A DNA stretch of 64,000 nucleotides from an uncultured Collinsella sp. GTDB lineage: Bacteria; Actinomycetota; Coriobacteriia; Coriobacteriales; Coriobacteriaceae. The notes beneath the pieces were generated by a model. That model had not been told where the DNA came from. It was given only the letters and a program-made list of their open reading frames with translations, and ran no database searches. A program made the translations under genes and the position numbers. Below, in pieces: positions 17,265-25,233 of the stretch. The DNA lies in NCBI GenBank assembly GCA_958415665.1, contig CATYZK010000001.1, positions 1 through 64,000 of the forward strand, given 5' to 3'. Positions within the stretch are counted from its first letter, which is position 1. Every line of letters begins with the position of its first letter.

Positions 17265-18218
17265 ATGGAACCTAAGCAGTATTACATCGGCATTGACGTC
17301 GGCGGCACTTCGGTTAAGGAGGGCCTGTTCGACGAGGACGGCAACCTGCTGGCCAAGGCCAGCGTGCCCACGCCTCCCATCGTTGACGCCGCGGGCTTTG
17401 CCGCGGTGACCGAGGCTATCGACCAGGTGGTCGCCAAGGCCCAGATTCCGCGCGCCTTTGTGGCGGGCATTGGTCTGGCCGTTCCGTGTCCCATCCCGGC
17501 ATCGGGCGATGCCAAGGTCAAGGCCAACATTGCTATTAACCTGCCCGAGCTAAGAGTCGCCATTCAGAAGCACTGCCCCGACGCGGTCGTGAAGTACGAG
17601 AACGATGCCAACGCCGCTGCCATGGGTGAGGCTTGGCTCGGTTCCGCCAAGGGCGTGCAGAACGTGGTGATGGTCACCATCGGTACCGGCGTGGGCGGCG
17701 GCGTCATCGTCAACGGCGACGTGGTGTCGGGCGTTGTGGGCGCCGGCGGCGAGATTGGCCACATGTTTCTGAACCCGGCCGAGGAGCGCACCTGCGGCTG
17801 TGGCGGCCATGGCCATCTGGAGCAGTATTCCAGCGCCACCGGCGTGGTGAGTAACTACCTTGCCGAGTGCAAGAAGGCGGGCGTCGACCCCATCGAGCTC
17901 ACCGGCCCCTCCGATTCCAAGGACGTGTTCCAGGCCTGCCGCGAGGGCGACAAGCTCGCGCTGGCAGCTGCCGATACCATGGCCGACTATCTCGGCCGTG
18001 CCCTGGCGCTTATTGCCAACGTGGTCGATCCCGAGATGTTCCTGATTGGTGGCGGCGCTTCCGCTTCGGCCGATGTCTACCTCGACGCCGTTCGCGAGCA
18101 CTTTAAGCAGTACGCGCTCTCCGCCTCGCGCGAGACGCCCATTAAGGTCGCTTCGCTCGGCAACGACGCCGGCATCATCGGTGCCGCCTACGTAGCCCTG
18201 CGCGCCGCCGGTAAATAG
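17265..18218 (+). CDS. glk: ROK-family glucokinase
   Basis: This enzyme phosphorylates glucose with ATP in the cytosol. The 317-residue product has the phosphate loop GIDVGGTSVKEG near residue 10 and the active-site ENDANAAAMGEA. The ROK zinc motif is CGCGGHGHLEQYSS, preceded by GGEIGHM. These place it with bacterial ROK glucokinases rather than NagC-type repressors, as there is no N-terminal DNA-binding domain. The ATG at 17265 has GAAAGG upstream; an ATG at 17238 is an alternative. Other ROK sugars such as GlcNAc or ManNAc cannot be excluded. A terminator lies between it and the upstream promoter region. Confidence 0.88.
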   Translation: MEPKQYYIGIDVGGTSVKEGLFDEDGNLLAKASVPTPPIVDAAGFAAVTEAIDQVVAKAQIPRAFVAGIGLAVPCPIPASGDAKVKANIAINLPELRVAIQKHCPDAVVKYENDANAAAMGEAWLGSAKGVQNVVMVTIGTGVGGGVIVNGDVVSGVVGAGGEIGHMFLNPAEERTCGCGGHGHLEQYSSATGVVSNYLAECKKAGVDPIELTGPSDSKDVFQACREGDKLALAAADTMADYLGRALALIANVVDPEMFLIGGGASASADVYLDAVREHFKQYALSASRETPIKVASLGNDAGIIGAAYVALRAAGK

Positions 18219-18219
18219 C

Positions 18220-18261
18220 TGGTGCAAGGGGGCCAGGTTACTTTGCACCAACATGGTGCAA
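18220..18261. repeat. TGGTGCAA repeats after glk
   Basis: TGGTGCAA at 18220 is inverted at 18243-18250 (TTGCACCA) and repeated directly at 18254, followed by AAGGGACAG. It is a REP-like palindrome between glk and ppaC, with no T-run. Confidence 0.45.
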
Positions 18262-18384
18262 AAGGGACAGCCTTGGCCTCCATGCCTGCCCCATAATATG
18301 CCGTAGCCCTTCCGTCTGCGAAGGCTCGGCATCGGCGTGCTACCATAGCTACGTCCAAGTACACATATCAAGTGGAGGATATCC

Positions 18385-19308
18385 ATGGCAAACGTTCTTG
18401 TCTTTGGTCACCAGAACCCCGATAACGACGCCATCATGAGCGCCGTCGTCCTGTCCCAGCTGCTCAACCAGGTTGAGTATGCCGGCAACACCTACGAGGC
18501 CTGCGCCCTTGGTCAGCTTCCGGCAGAGTCCGCCAAGCTGCTTGCCGACGCCGGCATTGCCGAGCCCCGCGTGATCGAGTCCGTCGAGGCCGGTCAGCTC
18601 GTCGTTCTCACCGACCACAACGAGTCTGCCCAGTCCGTCGCCGGTCTTAAGGACGCCACGGTCTTTGGCGTTGTCGATCATCACCGCATCGGCGACTTCG
18701 AGACCGCCGGCCCGCTGCACTACATCTGCCTGCCCTGGGGCTCCAGCTGCACCATCGTCACCAAGCTCGCCGGCGTGCTCGGCGTTGAGCTTTCCGACGT
18801 CCAGGCTAAGCTGCTGCTCTCGGCCATGATGACCGATACGCTCATGCTCAAGAGCCCCACCACCACCGATGTCGACCGCGCCGTCGCCGCCAAGCTCGGC
18901 GAGCAGGTGGGCGTCGACCCGGTCAAGTTTGGCATGGAGGTCTTCCTCACCCGTCCGTCCGGCTCCTTCACTGCAGCCGAGATGGTCGGCAACGACATCA
19001 AGATGTTCGAGCCCGCTGGCAAGAAGCTGCTCATCGGCCAGTACGAGACCGTCGACAAGACCCGTGCACTCGGCATGATCGACGAGATTCGCGAGGCCAT
19101 GCGCGCCTACGCCGCCGAGAAGGGTGCCGACGGCATTGTCCTGTGCATCACCGACATCATGGAGGAGGGCTCGCAGGTCCTGCTCGAGGGCGAGACCGAG
19201 GCTGCTCAGAAGGGCCTGGGCATTGCCGACGAGCACGACGGCGTCTGGATGCCGGGCGTCCTCTCCCGTAAGAAGCAGGTCGCTGCCCCCATCATGGCCG
19301 CCTGCTAG
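18385..19308 (+). CDS. ppaC: manganese-dependent inorganic pyrophosphatase (family II)
   Basis: The enzyme hydrolyses pyrophosphate to phosphate, pulling biosynthetic reactions forward. The 307-residue product has the DHH-family metal sites GHQNPDNDA (His8, Asp12, Asp14), the central DHH in VVDHHRIGD and the C-terminal DHHA2 substrate signature SRKKQ. There are no CBS or DRTGG regulatory domains, so it is the short constitutively active type. GTGGAGG lies before the ATG. It is monocistronic, with its own terminator. Confidence 0.96.
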   Translation: MANVLVFGHQNPDNDAIMSAVVLSQLLNQVEYAGNTYEACALGQLPAESAKLLADAGIAEPRVIESVEAGQLVVLTDHNESAQSVAGLKDATVFGVVDHHRIGDFETAGPLHYICLPWGSSCTIVTKLAGVLGVELSDVQAKLLLSAMMTDTLMLKSPTTTDVDRAVAAKLGEQVGVDPVKFGMEVFLTRPSGSFTAAEMVGNDIKMFEPAGKKLLIGQYETVDKTRALGMIDEIREAMRAYAAEKGADGIVLCITDIMEEGSQVLLEGETEAAQKGLGIADEHDGVWMPGVLSRKKQVAAPIMAAC

Positions 19309-19327
19309 GTTTAGTTGACCAAACGCC

Positions 19328-19368
19328 ACGACCGGATCGCGGACGCCCCGCGCTCCGGTCGTTTTTTA
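19328..19368 (+). terminator. intrinsic terminator after ppaC
   Basis: ACGACCGGA (19328-19336) pairs with TCCGGTCGT (19354-19362), with inner GC-rich pairing, then TTTTTTATG. Confidence 0.75.
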
Positions 19369-19575
19369 TGCACGGCGCCGCGTCGTCTCTCGGACAGGTG
19401 TGCCCGTGCCGTTGAGCAAATAATGTTCAACCTGTGGTTCCGCTTTTCGGCCACGCCTGCGTGCTTGTCGTGCAGGGTAGGCTAGATGCAAGCGTAATAC
19501 GTTAGAGCGCGGCGCCGCCACTTGGGCGGGCCGTGCTTTTTTAAGACGGGAGCTTTCCCGTGAAAGGAGCCGCCC
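19369..19575 (+). promoter_or_regulatory. nhaA leader with internal terminator (possible riboswitch or attenuator)
   Basis: About 135 nt separate the ppaC terminator from a second strong terminator at 19506-19542 (AGCGCGGC pairing with GCCGTGCT, inner CCGCC/GGCGG, then TTTTTT). That terminator ends only 33 nt before the nhaA ATG, too little for a normal promoter, so nhaA transcripts probably run through it. Upstream, GTTGAGC/GTTCAAC (19413-19433) forms another stem. A small GACGGGA/TCCCGTG stem sits just before the ribosome site. Na+ and Li+ riboswitches control nhaA in other phyla; I could not match their consensus. Confidence 0.5.
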
Positions 19576-20934
19576 ATGGCAGCACCCGAGCAGCTGTTCA
19601 ACGTTCGTGAACGCAAGCGCTTTGAACGTCACGACATCTGGGAGCGCATCGCCGAGAACGGCACGATTTCCGCCGCCGTCATGGTCTTCGCCGCTATCGC
19701 CGCCGTTATCTGCGCCAACACCGATGCCTACGAGGCCATCCATCACTTTTTGGAGACCCCGCTGTATGTGGGCCTGGGCAACCTTACGGCTGGTCTCACC
19801 GTTGAGCTTTTCGTCAACGACTTCCTCATGGCGATTTTCTTTTTGTTGGTGGGCATTGAGCTTAAGTACGAGATGACGGTCGGCGAGCTCAAGAATCCGC
19901 GTCAGGCCATGCTTCCCATGTTGGCGGCCGTGGGCGGCGTCGTCGTTCCCGCCTGCATCTACCTGATCTTTAACCATGCCGGTGCCCGCAACGGTTGGGC
20001 CATTCCCATGGCAACCGATATTGCCTTTGCGCTGGGCGTGCTGTCGCTTTTGGGCAATCGCGTTCCCAACGGCGTGCGCGTGTTCTTCTCGACGCTCGCT
20101 ATTGCCGACGACTTGATTTCCATCGCCGCCATCGCCATTTTCTACGGTCAGAGCCCCAATCCGTTTTGGTTGGGCGCCGCCGCACTTGTGACCTGCGCAC
20201 TCGTGTGGCTCAACAAGACGCAGCATTACCGCCTTGCCCCGTACTCGGTGCTGGGCCTGCTGCTGTGGTTCTGCATGTTCAAGAGCGGCGTGCACGCTAC
20301 GCTTGCCGGCGTCATCTTGGCCTTTACCATCCCGGCCAAGTGCGGCGTCAAGCTCGATAGCCTCACCGATTGGTTGGGCGAGTGTCTGCCGCTGCTCGAT
20401 GACCGCTACGACGACGAGGCGCACATCCTGGGCCAGCATGACTTTACCGTCTCGACCACCAAGGTCGAGCGCGTCATGCACCGCGTGACCCCGCCTCTCA
20501 TCCGCATGGAGCGTCTGATCTCCACGCCGGTCAACTTTGTGATCTTGCCGATCTTTGCGTTCGTGAACGCACAGGTTCGCCTGGTGGGCGTGGACATGAG
20601 CACGCTGCTCACCGACCCGGTGACGCTCGGCGTGTACTTTGGCATGCTGTTGGGCAAACCGATCGGCATCTTTGGTATGACGTTTGCCCTGGTTAAGCTT
20701 AAGGCCTGCGAGCTGCCGCGCAATGTCAACTGGCACATGATTGCCGGCGTGGGCATTCTGGGCGGCATCGGCTTTACCATGTCGATTCTCATCAGCGGCC
20801 TTGCCTTCCCGACGGCCCAGTTCGAGGTCCTGGCTGCCAAGGCCGCCATCCTCGCCGGTTCGGTCACCGCTGCCGTAATCGGCATGATCTACATGAGCGT
20901 GGTCTGCAAACACCCCGCGCCCAAGGACGAGTAA
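19576..20934 (+). CDS. nhaA: Na+/H+ antiporter NhaA
   Basis: NhaA exports Na+ or Li+ in exchange for two protons across the membrane, for pH and sodium homeostasis. The 452-residue product has about 11-12 hydrophobic segments. The transport-site aspartate pair is intact in AIADDLISIAAI, preceded by ATDIAFALGVLSLLG, a hallmark of the family. The N-terminus has an extra charged cytoplasmic stretch (RKRFERHDIWERI) before the first helix. A cytoplasmic loop near 270-310 is longer and more acidic than in E. coli NhaA. AAAGGAG lies before the ATG. Expression is probably set by the leader terminator. Confidence 0.95.
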   Translation: MAAPEQLFNVRERKRFERHDIWERIAENGTISAAVMVFAAIAAVICANTDAYEAIHHFLETPLYVGLGNLTAGLTVELFVNDFLMAIFFLLVGIELKYEMTVGELKNPRQAMLPMLAAVGGVVVPACIYLIFNHAGARNGWAIPMATDIAFALGVLSLLGNRVPNGVRVFFSTLAIADDLISIAAIAIFYGQSPNPFWLGAAALVTCALVWLNKTQHYRLAPYSVLGLLLWFCMFKSGVHATLAGVILAFTIPAKCGVKLDSLTDWLGECLPLLDDRYDDEAHILGQHDFTVSTTKVERVMHRVTPPLIRMERLISTPVNFVILPIFAFVNAQVRLVGVDMSTLLTDPVTLGVYFGMLLGKPIGIFGMTFALVKLKACELPRNVNWHMIAGVGILGGIGFTMSILISGLAFPTAQFEVLAAKAAILAGSVTAAVIGMIYMSVVCKHPAPKDE

Positions 20935-20974
20935 GAGCGCAAAAACAGGGGCCGGACATGCCCCGGATGCCCTC

Positions 20975-21204
20975 GTGTGCAAAAAACGCCGTTTGTGAGT
21001 ACTGTCACAAACGGCGTTTCATTTTACGTGCGAAAAATAATGGACATAATCATGCAATCTGTACGTTAACGAGTAATCGCATGACTCGAATTTGGCGATA
21101 GCTGCTGCTCGGAAAGGAAATTCAGGTGCAAAAATGCCGATTTGGGGCCTGAATCGCTGCTACTAAAAAGGTAACAGTACTCATATTTGCCCTTTTTTGC
21201 ACAC
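20975..21204. mobile_element. 230-bp inverted-repeat element, copy 2 (MITE-like)
   Basis: The ends are GTGTGCAAAAAA...GAGTACTGT (20975-21005) and its inverted partner at 21174-21204, 25 of 31 matching. It has exactly the same length as copy 1. The left arm has been rebuilt into a perfect 14-bp terminator stem (AAACGCCGTTTGTG, 20984-20997 with 21006-21019) whose loop is the conserved AGTACTGT. The subterminal right block CGCTGCTACTAAAAAGGTAAC is shared with copies 1 and 3. It lies between convergent genes. Confidence 0.7.
20984..21025 (+). terminator. intrinsic terminator after nhaA, within the element
   Basis: A perfect 14-bp stem with 8-nt loop AGTACTGT is followed by CATTTTA. Confidence 0.65.
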
Positions 21205-21222
21205 GGGCCCCAATGACTAGGC

Positions 21223-21477
21223 CTATTCCACCGTTCCGTAGACGGCGCCCCAGCCGTGGGCGGCAAGGGCCGAGTTGAGCTGGTCGCAAAGTGACTGGCG
21301 GTCGTAATAGCCGGGCGGCAGCAGGTTGACGATTTCCATGAGATCGGGCGCCAGATCCAAGATTTCGGCCTGTACGATCAGATCCAGGCGGTCGATGGCG
21401 TGGCGGTCGTAAAACAGTCCGTCGACCAGGCGCTGCAGGTCGCCGAATTCCTCGGCCTGAAACGATCCGTACTCCAT
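21223..21477 (-). CDS. small hypothetical protein
   Basis: I do not recognise this family. The 84-residue product begins MEYGSFQAEEFGDLQRLVDG and is acidic and probably all-helical, with no membrane segment. The ATG at 21477 has AAGGAGG 4 nt upstream and is preferred over an in-frame ATG at 21528. The region ILDLAPDLMEIVNLLPPGYY suggests a packed helix pair. It is divergent from the aminotransferase, with 149 bp between. Confidence 0.7.
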   Translation of the reverse strand: MEYGSFQAEEFGDLQRLVDGLFYDRHAIDRLDLIVQAEILDLAPDLMEIVNLLPPGYYDRQSLCDQLNSALAAHGWGAVYGTVE

Positions 21478-21626
21478 AGTGCCTCCTTGGGCGCCCCACG
21501 CCGGCATGCGCGGCGATTCGTAATTCATTGCGATGGACTTAATCTATCACGGCTTCATAACGTTGCGGCGGTGGCGGTCTATACTTAGACGAACTGCAAC
21601 GTACCGCTTCGCGAAAGGTCGCACCC

Positions 21627-22931
21627 ATGCAGACGATCTACCAGAAGATGGAAACCACCGAACTCGATGCCGCCATCGAGGCGCTCAAAGCCGAGGTCGC
21701 CGAGGTCAAGGCCAAGGGCCTGGCGCTCGACATGGCCCGCGGCAAGCCGTCGCCCTCCCAGGTGGACATCTCGCGCCCCATGCTCGATATCCTCAACGCC
21801 GACGCCGATCTGCACGACGGCAACGTCGACTGCTCCAACTACGGCTGCTTTGAGGGCATTCCCTCGGCACGCAAGTTGGCAGGGGAGTTCCTGGGCTGCC
21901 CCGCCGAGCAGACGCTCGTGCTGGGTTCGTCGAGCCTTTTGATCGAGCACGATATCGCCGGCATGTTCTGGCGCTGTGGCTCGTGCGGTAGCGAGCCCTG
22001 GGACGCCTACGAGGCCGCGCACGACGGCAAGAAGGTCAAGTTCCTGTGCCCCGTTCCCGGCTACGACCGCCACTTTGGCATCACCGCCGATCTGGGTATC
22101 GAGAATGTCCCCGTTGCGATGACCGACAACGGCCCCGACATGGACGAGGTCGAGCGCCTGGTTGCTGCCGACGACTCCATCAAGGGCATCTGGTGCGTGC
22201 CCAAGTATTCCAACCCCACGGGCATCACCTTTAGCGAGGACACCGTGCGTCGCCTGGTCGAGATGCCCACGGCCGCGCCCGATTTTCGCATCTTCTGGGA
22301 CAACGCCTACTGCGTGCACGACCTGTACGACGAGACCGACGAGCTCGCAAACATCTTTGACCTCGCTCGCGCGGCGGGCACCGAGGATCGCGTGGTGGCC
22401 TTTGCCTCGACGTCCAAGATCACCTTCCCGGGCGCCGGCATCGGCTTTATCGGTGCGAGCCCCGCGGTTATCGCGGAGTTCTCCAAGCGCCTGAAGGCCG
22501 GCCTCATCAGCGCCGACAAGCTCAACCAGCTGCGTCACGTGCGCTTCCTCCCCACCATCGAGGCGGTCAAGGAACACATGAAAAAGCATGCCGAGTTTTT
22601 GCGCCCGCGCTTTGAGGCCGTCGAGCGCAAGCTCACCGAGGGCCTGGGCGACACGGGCTGTGCCACTTGGACGCACCCCCGCGGCGGTTACTTCGTGAGC
22701 TTCGATGGTCCCGAGGGCTCGGCCCAAAAGGTCGCCGCGCTCTGCGCCGAGCTGGGCGTTAAGCTCACGCCGGCCGGTGCTACCTGGCCCTACGGCAAGG
22801 ACCCGCGCGACACCAACATCCGCATCGCGCCGAGCTATCCCACGGTCGAGGATCTGGAGGCCGCGCTCGACGTGCTGGTGCTGGCCGTCAAACTCGTTGC
22901 TGCCGAGCTGGCACGTGCCGAGCGCGCCTAG
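21627..22931 (+). CDS. PLP-dependent aminotransferase, putative aspartate aminotransferase
   Basis: This fold-type I aminotransferase is 434 residues long. The N-terminal helical stretch and MARGKPSPSQVDISRPML resemble the actinobacterial aspartate aminotransferase group (Pfam Asp_aminotransf, formerly Aminotran_MocR) rather than class Ia enzymes. The PLP site is visible as CVPKYSNPTG, then DNAYCVHDL, and the Schiff-base lysine in ASTSKITFPGAGIGF. A substrate-carboxylate arginine lies in IRIAPSYP. It most likely makes aspartate from oxaloacetate and glutamate; alanine is possible. GAAAGG lies before the ATG. Confidence 0.88.
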   Translation: MQTIYQKMETTELDAAIEALKAEVAEVKAKGLALDMARGKPSPSQVDISRPMLDILNADADLHDGNVDCSNYGCFEGIPSARKLAGEFLGCPAEQTLVLGSSSLLIEHDIAGMFWRCGSCGSEPWDAYEAAHDGKKVKFLCPVPGYDRHFGITADLGIENVPVAMTDNGPDMDEVERLVAADDSIKGIWCVPKYSNPTGITFSEDTVRRLVEMPTAAPDFRIFWDNAYCVHDLYDETDELANIFDLARAAGTEDRVVAFASTSKITFPGAGIGFIGASPAVIAEFSKRLKAGLISADKLNQLRHVRFLPTIEAVKEHMKKHAEFLRPRFEAVERKLTEGLGDTGCATWTHPRGGYFVSFDGPEGSAQKVAALCAELGVKLTPAGATWPYGKDPRDTNIRIAPSYPTVEDLEAALDVLVLAVKLVAAELARAERA

Positions 22932-22982
22932 CACGCGCGACTACGCACTGTCCGCACTTTCAATACACAAAGGAGCGTATAC

Positions 22983-23297
22983 ATGGATTTGGGTATTTCT
23001 ACCAACCCCACGCCGGAGCTCTACACCATTAAGGTGACCGGCGAGATCGATATCTCTAACGCCGACAGCCTGCGCAACGCCATCGACCTGGCGCTCGAGC
23101 AGCCCACCGAGGCCGTTGAACTCGATTTTGCCCAGGTGAGCTACATCGACTCGACGGGCATTGGCGTGCTCGTGGGCGCTGCACACCACGCGGCCGATCA
23201 CGGCAAGCGTTTTAGCTGCGTCAACGTGCAGTCCCCGGTGATGCGCGTGGTTCAGCTGCTGGGCGTCGACCAGGAGATTTCGATCACCGCGGCATAA
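22983..23297 (+). CDS. STAS-domain anti-sigma-factor antagonist
   Basis: The 104-residue single STAS domain is like SpoIIAA/RsbV. The phosphorylatable serine is S57 in YIDSTGIGVL, within the canonical DSTG context. In partner-switching systems the unphosphorylated form binds an anti-sigma kinase and frees a sigma factor. No RsbW/SpoIIAB kinase or PP2C phosphatase is adjacent, so partners are elsewhere. AAAGGAG lies before the ATG. It follows the aminotransferase by 51 bp. Confidence 0.92.
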   Translation: MDLGISTNPTPELYTIKVTGEIDISNADSLRNAIDLALEQPTEAVELDFAQVSYIDSTGIGVLVGAAHHAADHGKRFSCVNVQSPVMRVVQLLGVDQEISITAA

Positions 23298-23451
23298 GAT
23301 TTCGCCCCAAAAGGGCCGTGCCGTTTGGCATATGTTTGTGATGCGCTCGGACGTTTTGGCGTCCGGGCGCTATACTTGACCGAATGAATAGACGAGTTCC
23401 GGCCGAATGGCGCGGTGCGGGCTCGACTCACATCGAGCCTTGGAGGTATGT

Positions 23452-24024
23452 GTGTTTGGTATTGGAGAGGGTGAGCTCGCGATCATCGTGGTCTTCGGCT
23501 TTTTGCTGTTTGGCCCGGATAAGCTCCCGCAGATGGGCCGCACGATCGGCCGTGCCATCCGTCAGTTCCGCGAGACGCAGGAAAAGATGACGGCCGTTGT
23601 TCAGTCCGAGATTATCGATCCAGTAAGCGAGGCCGCGTCGGCCCCGGTCAAGCCCAAGAAGGCTGCTGCGACCGACGACGATTCCGATGCGGACGAGGAC
23701 GCTGCCGAGACGGCAGTACCCGCCAAGAAGGAGACCTTTGCCGAGCGTCGCGCCCGTCTTGCTGCCGAGAAGGCCGCAAGCGAGGGTGCTGCTGAGGGCG
23801 AGAATGCTGCCGAGGAGCCTGAAGCCGAGTCCACTGAGGCTGAGTCTGTCGCTGCCCCCGCCGCAGAGCCGGAACCCGAGCCCGAGCCGGCAGGGCCCAC
23901 GACGGCTGACCTCTACGCCCGTCGTCCCCGCAAGCGCAAGGCCGTCGTCGACCAGCTCGCTCGCGAGCTCGAGGCCGAGGACGACACCGCTGCCGCCGAC
24001 GCCTCGAAGGGAGGCGATGAGTAA
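23452..24024 (+). CDS. tatA/B: Sec-independent translocase TatA/TatB-type subunit
   Basis: This is a component of the Tat system that exports folded proteins. I choose the GTG at 23452 (GGAGG 5 nt upstream), which gives the usual short N-terminus VFGIGEGELAIIVV. A single membrane helix is followed by FGPDKLPQMGRTIGRAIRQF, the conserved hinge and amphipathic helix. From about residue 50 to 190 the tail is acidic and Ala/Glu/Pro-rich, and long for the family. With only one such gene in the operon, it may serve as both TatA and TatB; the tail length is more TatB-like. Its stop overlaps the tatC start by one base. Confidence 0.9.
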   Translation: MFGIGEGELAIIVVFGFLLFGPDKLPQMGRTIGRAIRQFRETQEKMTAVVQSEIIDPVSEAASAPVKPKKAAATDDDSDADEDAAETAVPAKKETFAERRARLAAEKAASEGAAEGENAAEEPEAESTEAESVAAPAAEPEPEPEPAGPTTADLYARRPRKRKAVVDQLARELEAEDDTAAADASKGGDE

Positions 24025-24815
24025 TGCCTATCGGACCTGCGCGCATGCCGCTCTTCGATCACCTGGGAGAGCTCCGTCGCCGTCTGACCATCGTGGTCGT
24101 GTCGGTATTTGCCGCAGCCATCGTGCTGTATTTCGCCACGCCCGTGGTGCTCGACATCTTGGAAGACCCCATCCGCTCCTTTGTGCCGGACGGTAAGTTC
24201 TACATCACCACCACGCTCGGCGGCTTTGGCCTGCGCTTCTCGCTGGCCATCAAGATGGCCGTGGTCATGTGCACGCCCATGATCATCTGGCAGATCCTGG
24301 CATTTTTCCTGCCGGCACTGCGCCCCAACGAGCGCAAGTGGGTTGTGCCCACGGTGCTCGCCTCGACGGTGCTGTTCTTCCTGGGTGCCATCTTCTGCTA
24401 CTTCATCATCATTCCGGCGGGCTTTGAGTGGCTCATCGGCGAGACCTCGGCTGTCGCTACGGCGCTGCCCGACCTGGAGAACTACGTCAATATGGAGCTG
24501 CTCTTTATGATCGGCTTTGGCGTGGCGTTCGAGCTTCCGCTCATCATCTTTTACCTGTCCGTTTTCCACATCGTGTCCTACGCCGCCTTTCGCAGCGCTT
24601 GGCGCTATGTGTACGTGGGCCTGCTCGTGGCCTCGGCCGTGATCACGCCTGACGGCTCGCCCGTCACCCTGGGCCTTATGTACGGCGCCCTGCTCTCGCT
24701 CTACGAGATCTCGCTTGCCGTCGCCCGCGTGGTCATCACCGCGCGCGAGGGCAAGGAGGGCCTGTTCGTGAGCCGTCTGGACCTGTTCTCGGACGACGAG
24801 GACGACGAGGAGTAA
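24024..24815 (+). CDS. tatC: Sec-independent translocase TatC
   Basis: TatC is the twin-arginine signal receptor of the Tat complex. The 263-residue product has six hydrophobic segments. The N-terminal MPLFDHLGELRRRL carries the conserved HLxELR motif, and TM2-3 regions such as FLPALRPNERK are family typical. The last 20 residues are strongly acidic (SDDEDDEE). The ATG overlaps the TAA of tatA/B (TAATG), implying translational coupling. hypA and hypB follow at once. NiFe-hydrogenase small subunits are classic Tat substrates, so the grouping may be functional. Confidence 0.96.
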   Translation: MPIGPARMPLFDHLGELRRRLTIVVVSVFAAAIVLYFATPVVLDILEDPIRSFVPDGKFYITTTLGGFGLRFSLAIKMAVVMCTPMIIWQILAFFLPALRPNERKWVVPTVLASTVLFFLGAIFCYFIIIPAGFEWLIGETSAVATALPDLENYVNMELLFMIGFGVAFELPLIIFYLSVFHIVSYAAFRSAWRYVYVGLLVASAVITPDGSPVTLGLMYGALLSLYEISLAVARVVITAREGKEGLFVSRLDLFSDDEDDEE

Positions 24816-24821
24816 ATCGGT

Positions 24822-25178
24822 ATGCACGAGGTTGGCATTGTCAACGGCATACTCGATACAGTGATTCGCGCGGCGCGTGGGGCGGGGGCCTCGCGCGCCG
24901 TTTTGGTAACGCTGCGTATCGGGGATATGACCGAGGTCGTGCGCGAGGCGCTCGACTTTGCGTGGGAGACATTTCGCGACGAGGACCCGCTCACGCGAGG
25001 CTGCGAGCTTGCCGTGGAGGAGGTCCATCCACAAAGCGAGTGTCTGGACTGCGGTGAGGTTTTCGACCACGATCGCTTCCACTGTCGCTGTCCCCAGTGT
25101 GGTGGTGCCAACGTGCGCCTACTGCACGGCCGCGAGCTCGATATCGCAAGTATCGAAATCGAAACCCCCGACAATTAG
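24822..25178 (+). CDS. hypA: hydrogenase/urease nickel-insertion protein HypA
   Basis: HypA is a nickel chaperone for NiFe-hydrogenase maturation. The 118-residue product starts MHE, where His2 is the essential nickel ligand. The zinc site is two CxxC pairs, C74-C77 and C90-C93 (CPQC). It is 6 nt after tatC and 55 nt before hypB, so probably in one operon. No hydrogenase structural gene is in the window. Confidence 0.95.
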   Translation: MHEVGIVNGILDTVIRAARGAGASRAVLVTLRIGDMTEVVREALDFAWETFRDEDPLTRGCELAVEEVHPQSECLDCGEVFDHDRFHCRCPQCGGANVRLLHGRELDIASIEIETPDN

Positions 25179-25233
25179 CCCGCTAGCCATCTGGTGATGG
25201 GGTATAAAGGGGCCAAAGTAAGGAGCGCTAAGT

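Noticed and set aside
19369..19575. Known Na+ or Li+ riboswitch
   Set aside because: I could not match the conserved bases of those classes by eye, so I only report a leader with a terminator.
23407..23451. Upstream in-frame ATG as the tatA/B start
   Set aside because: It would add 15 residues before the membrane helix and lacks a ribosome site; the GTG at 23452 has GGAGG at the right distance.
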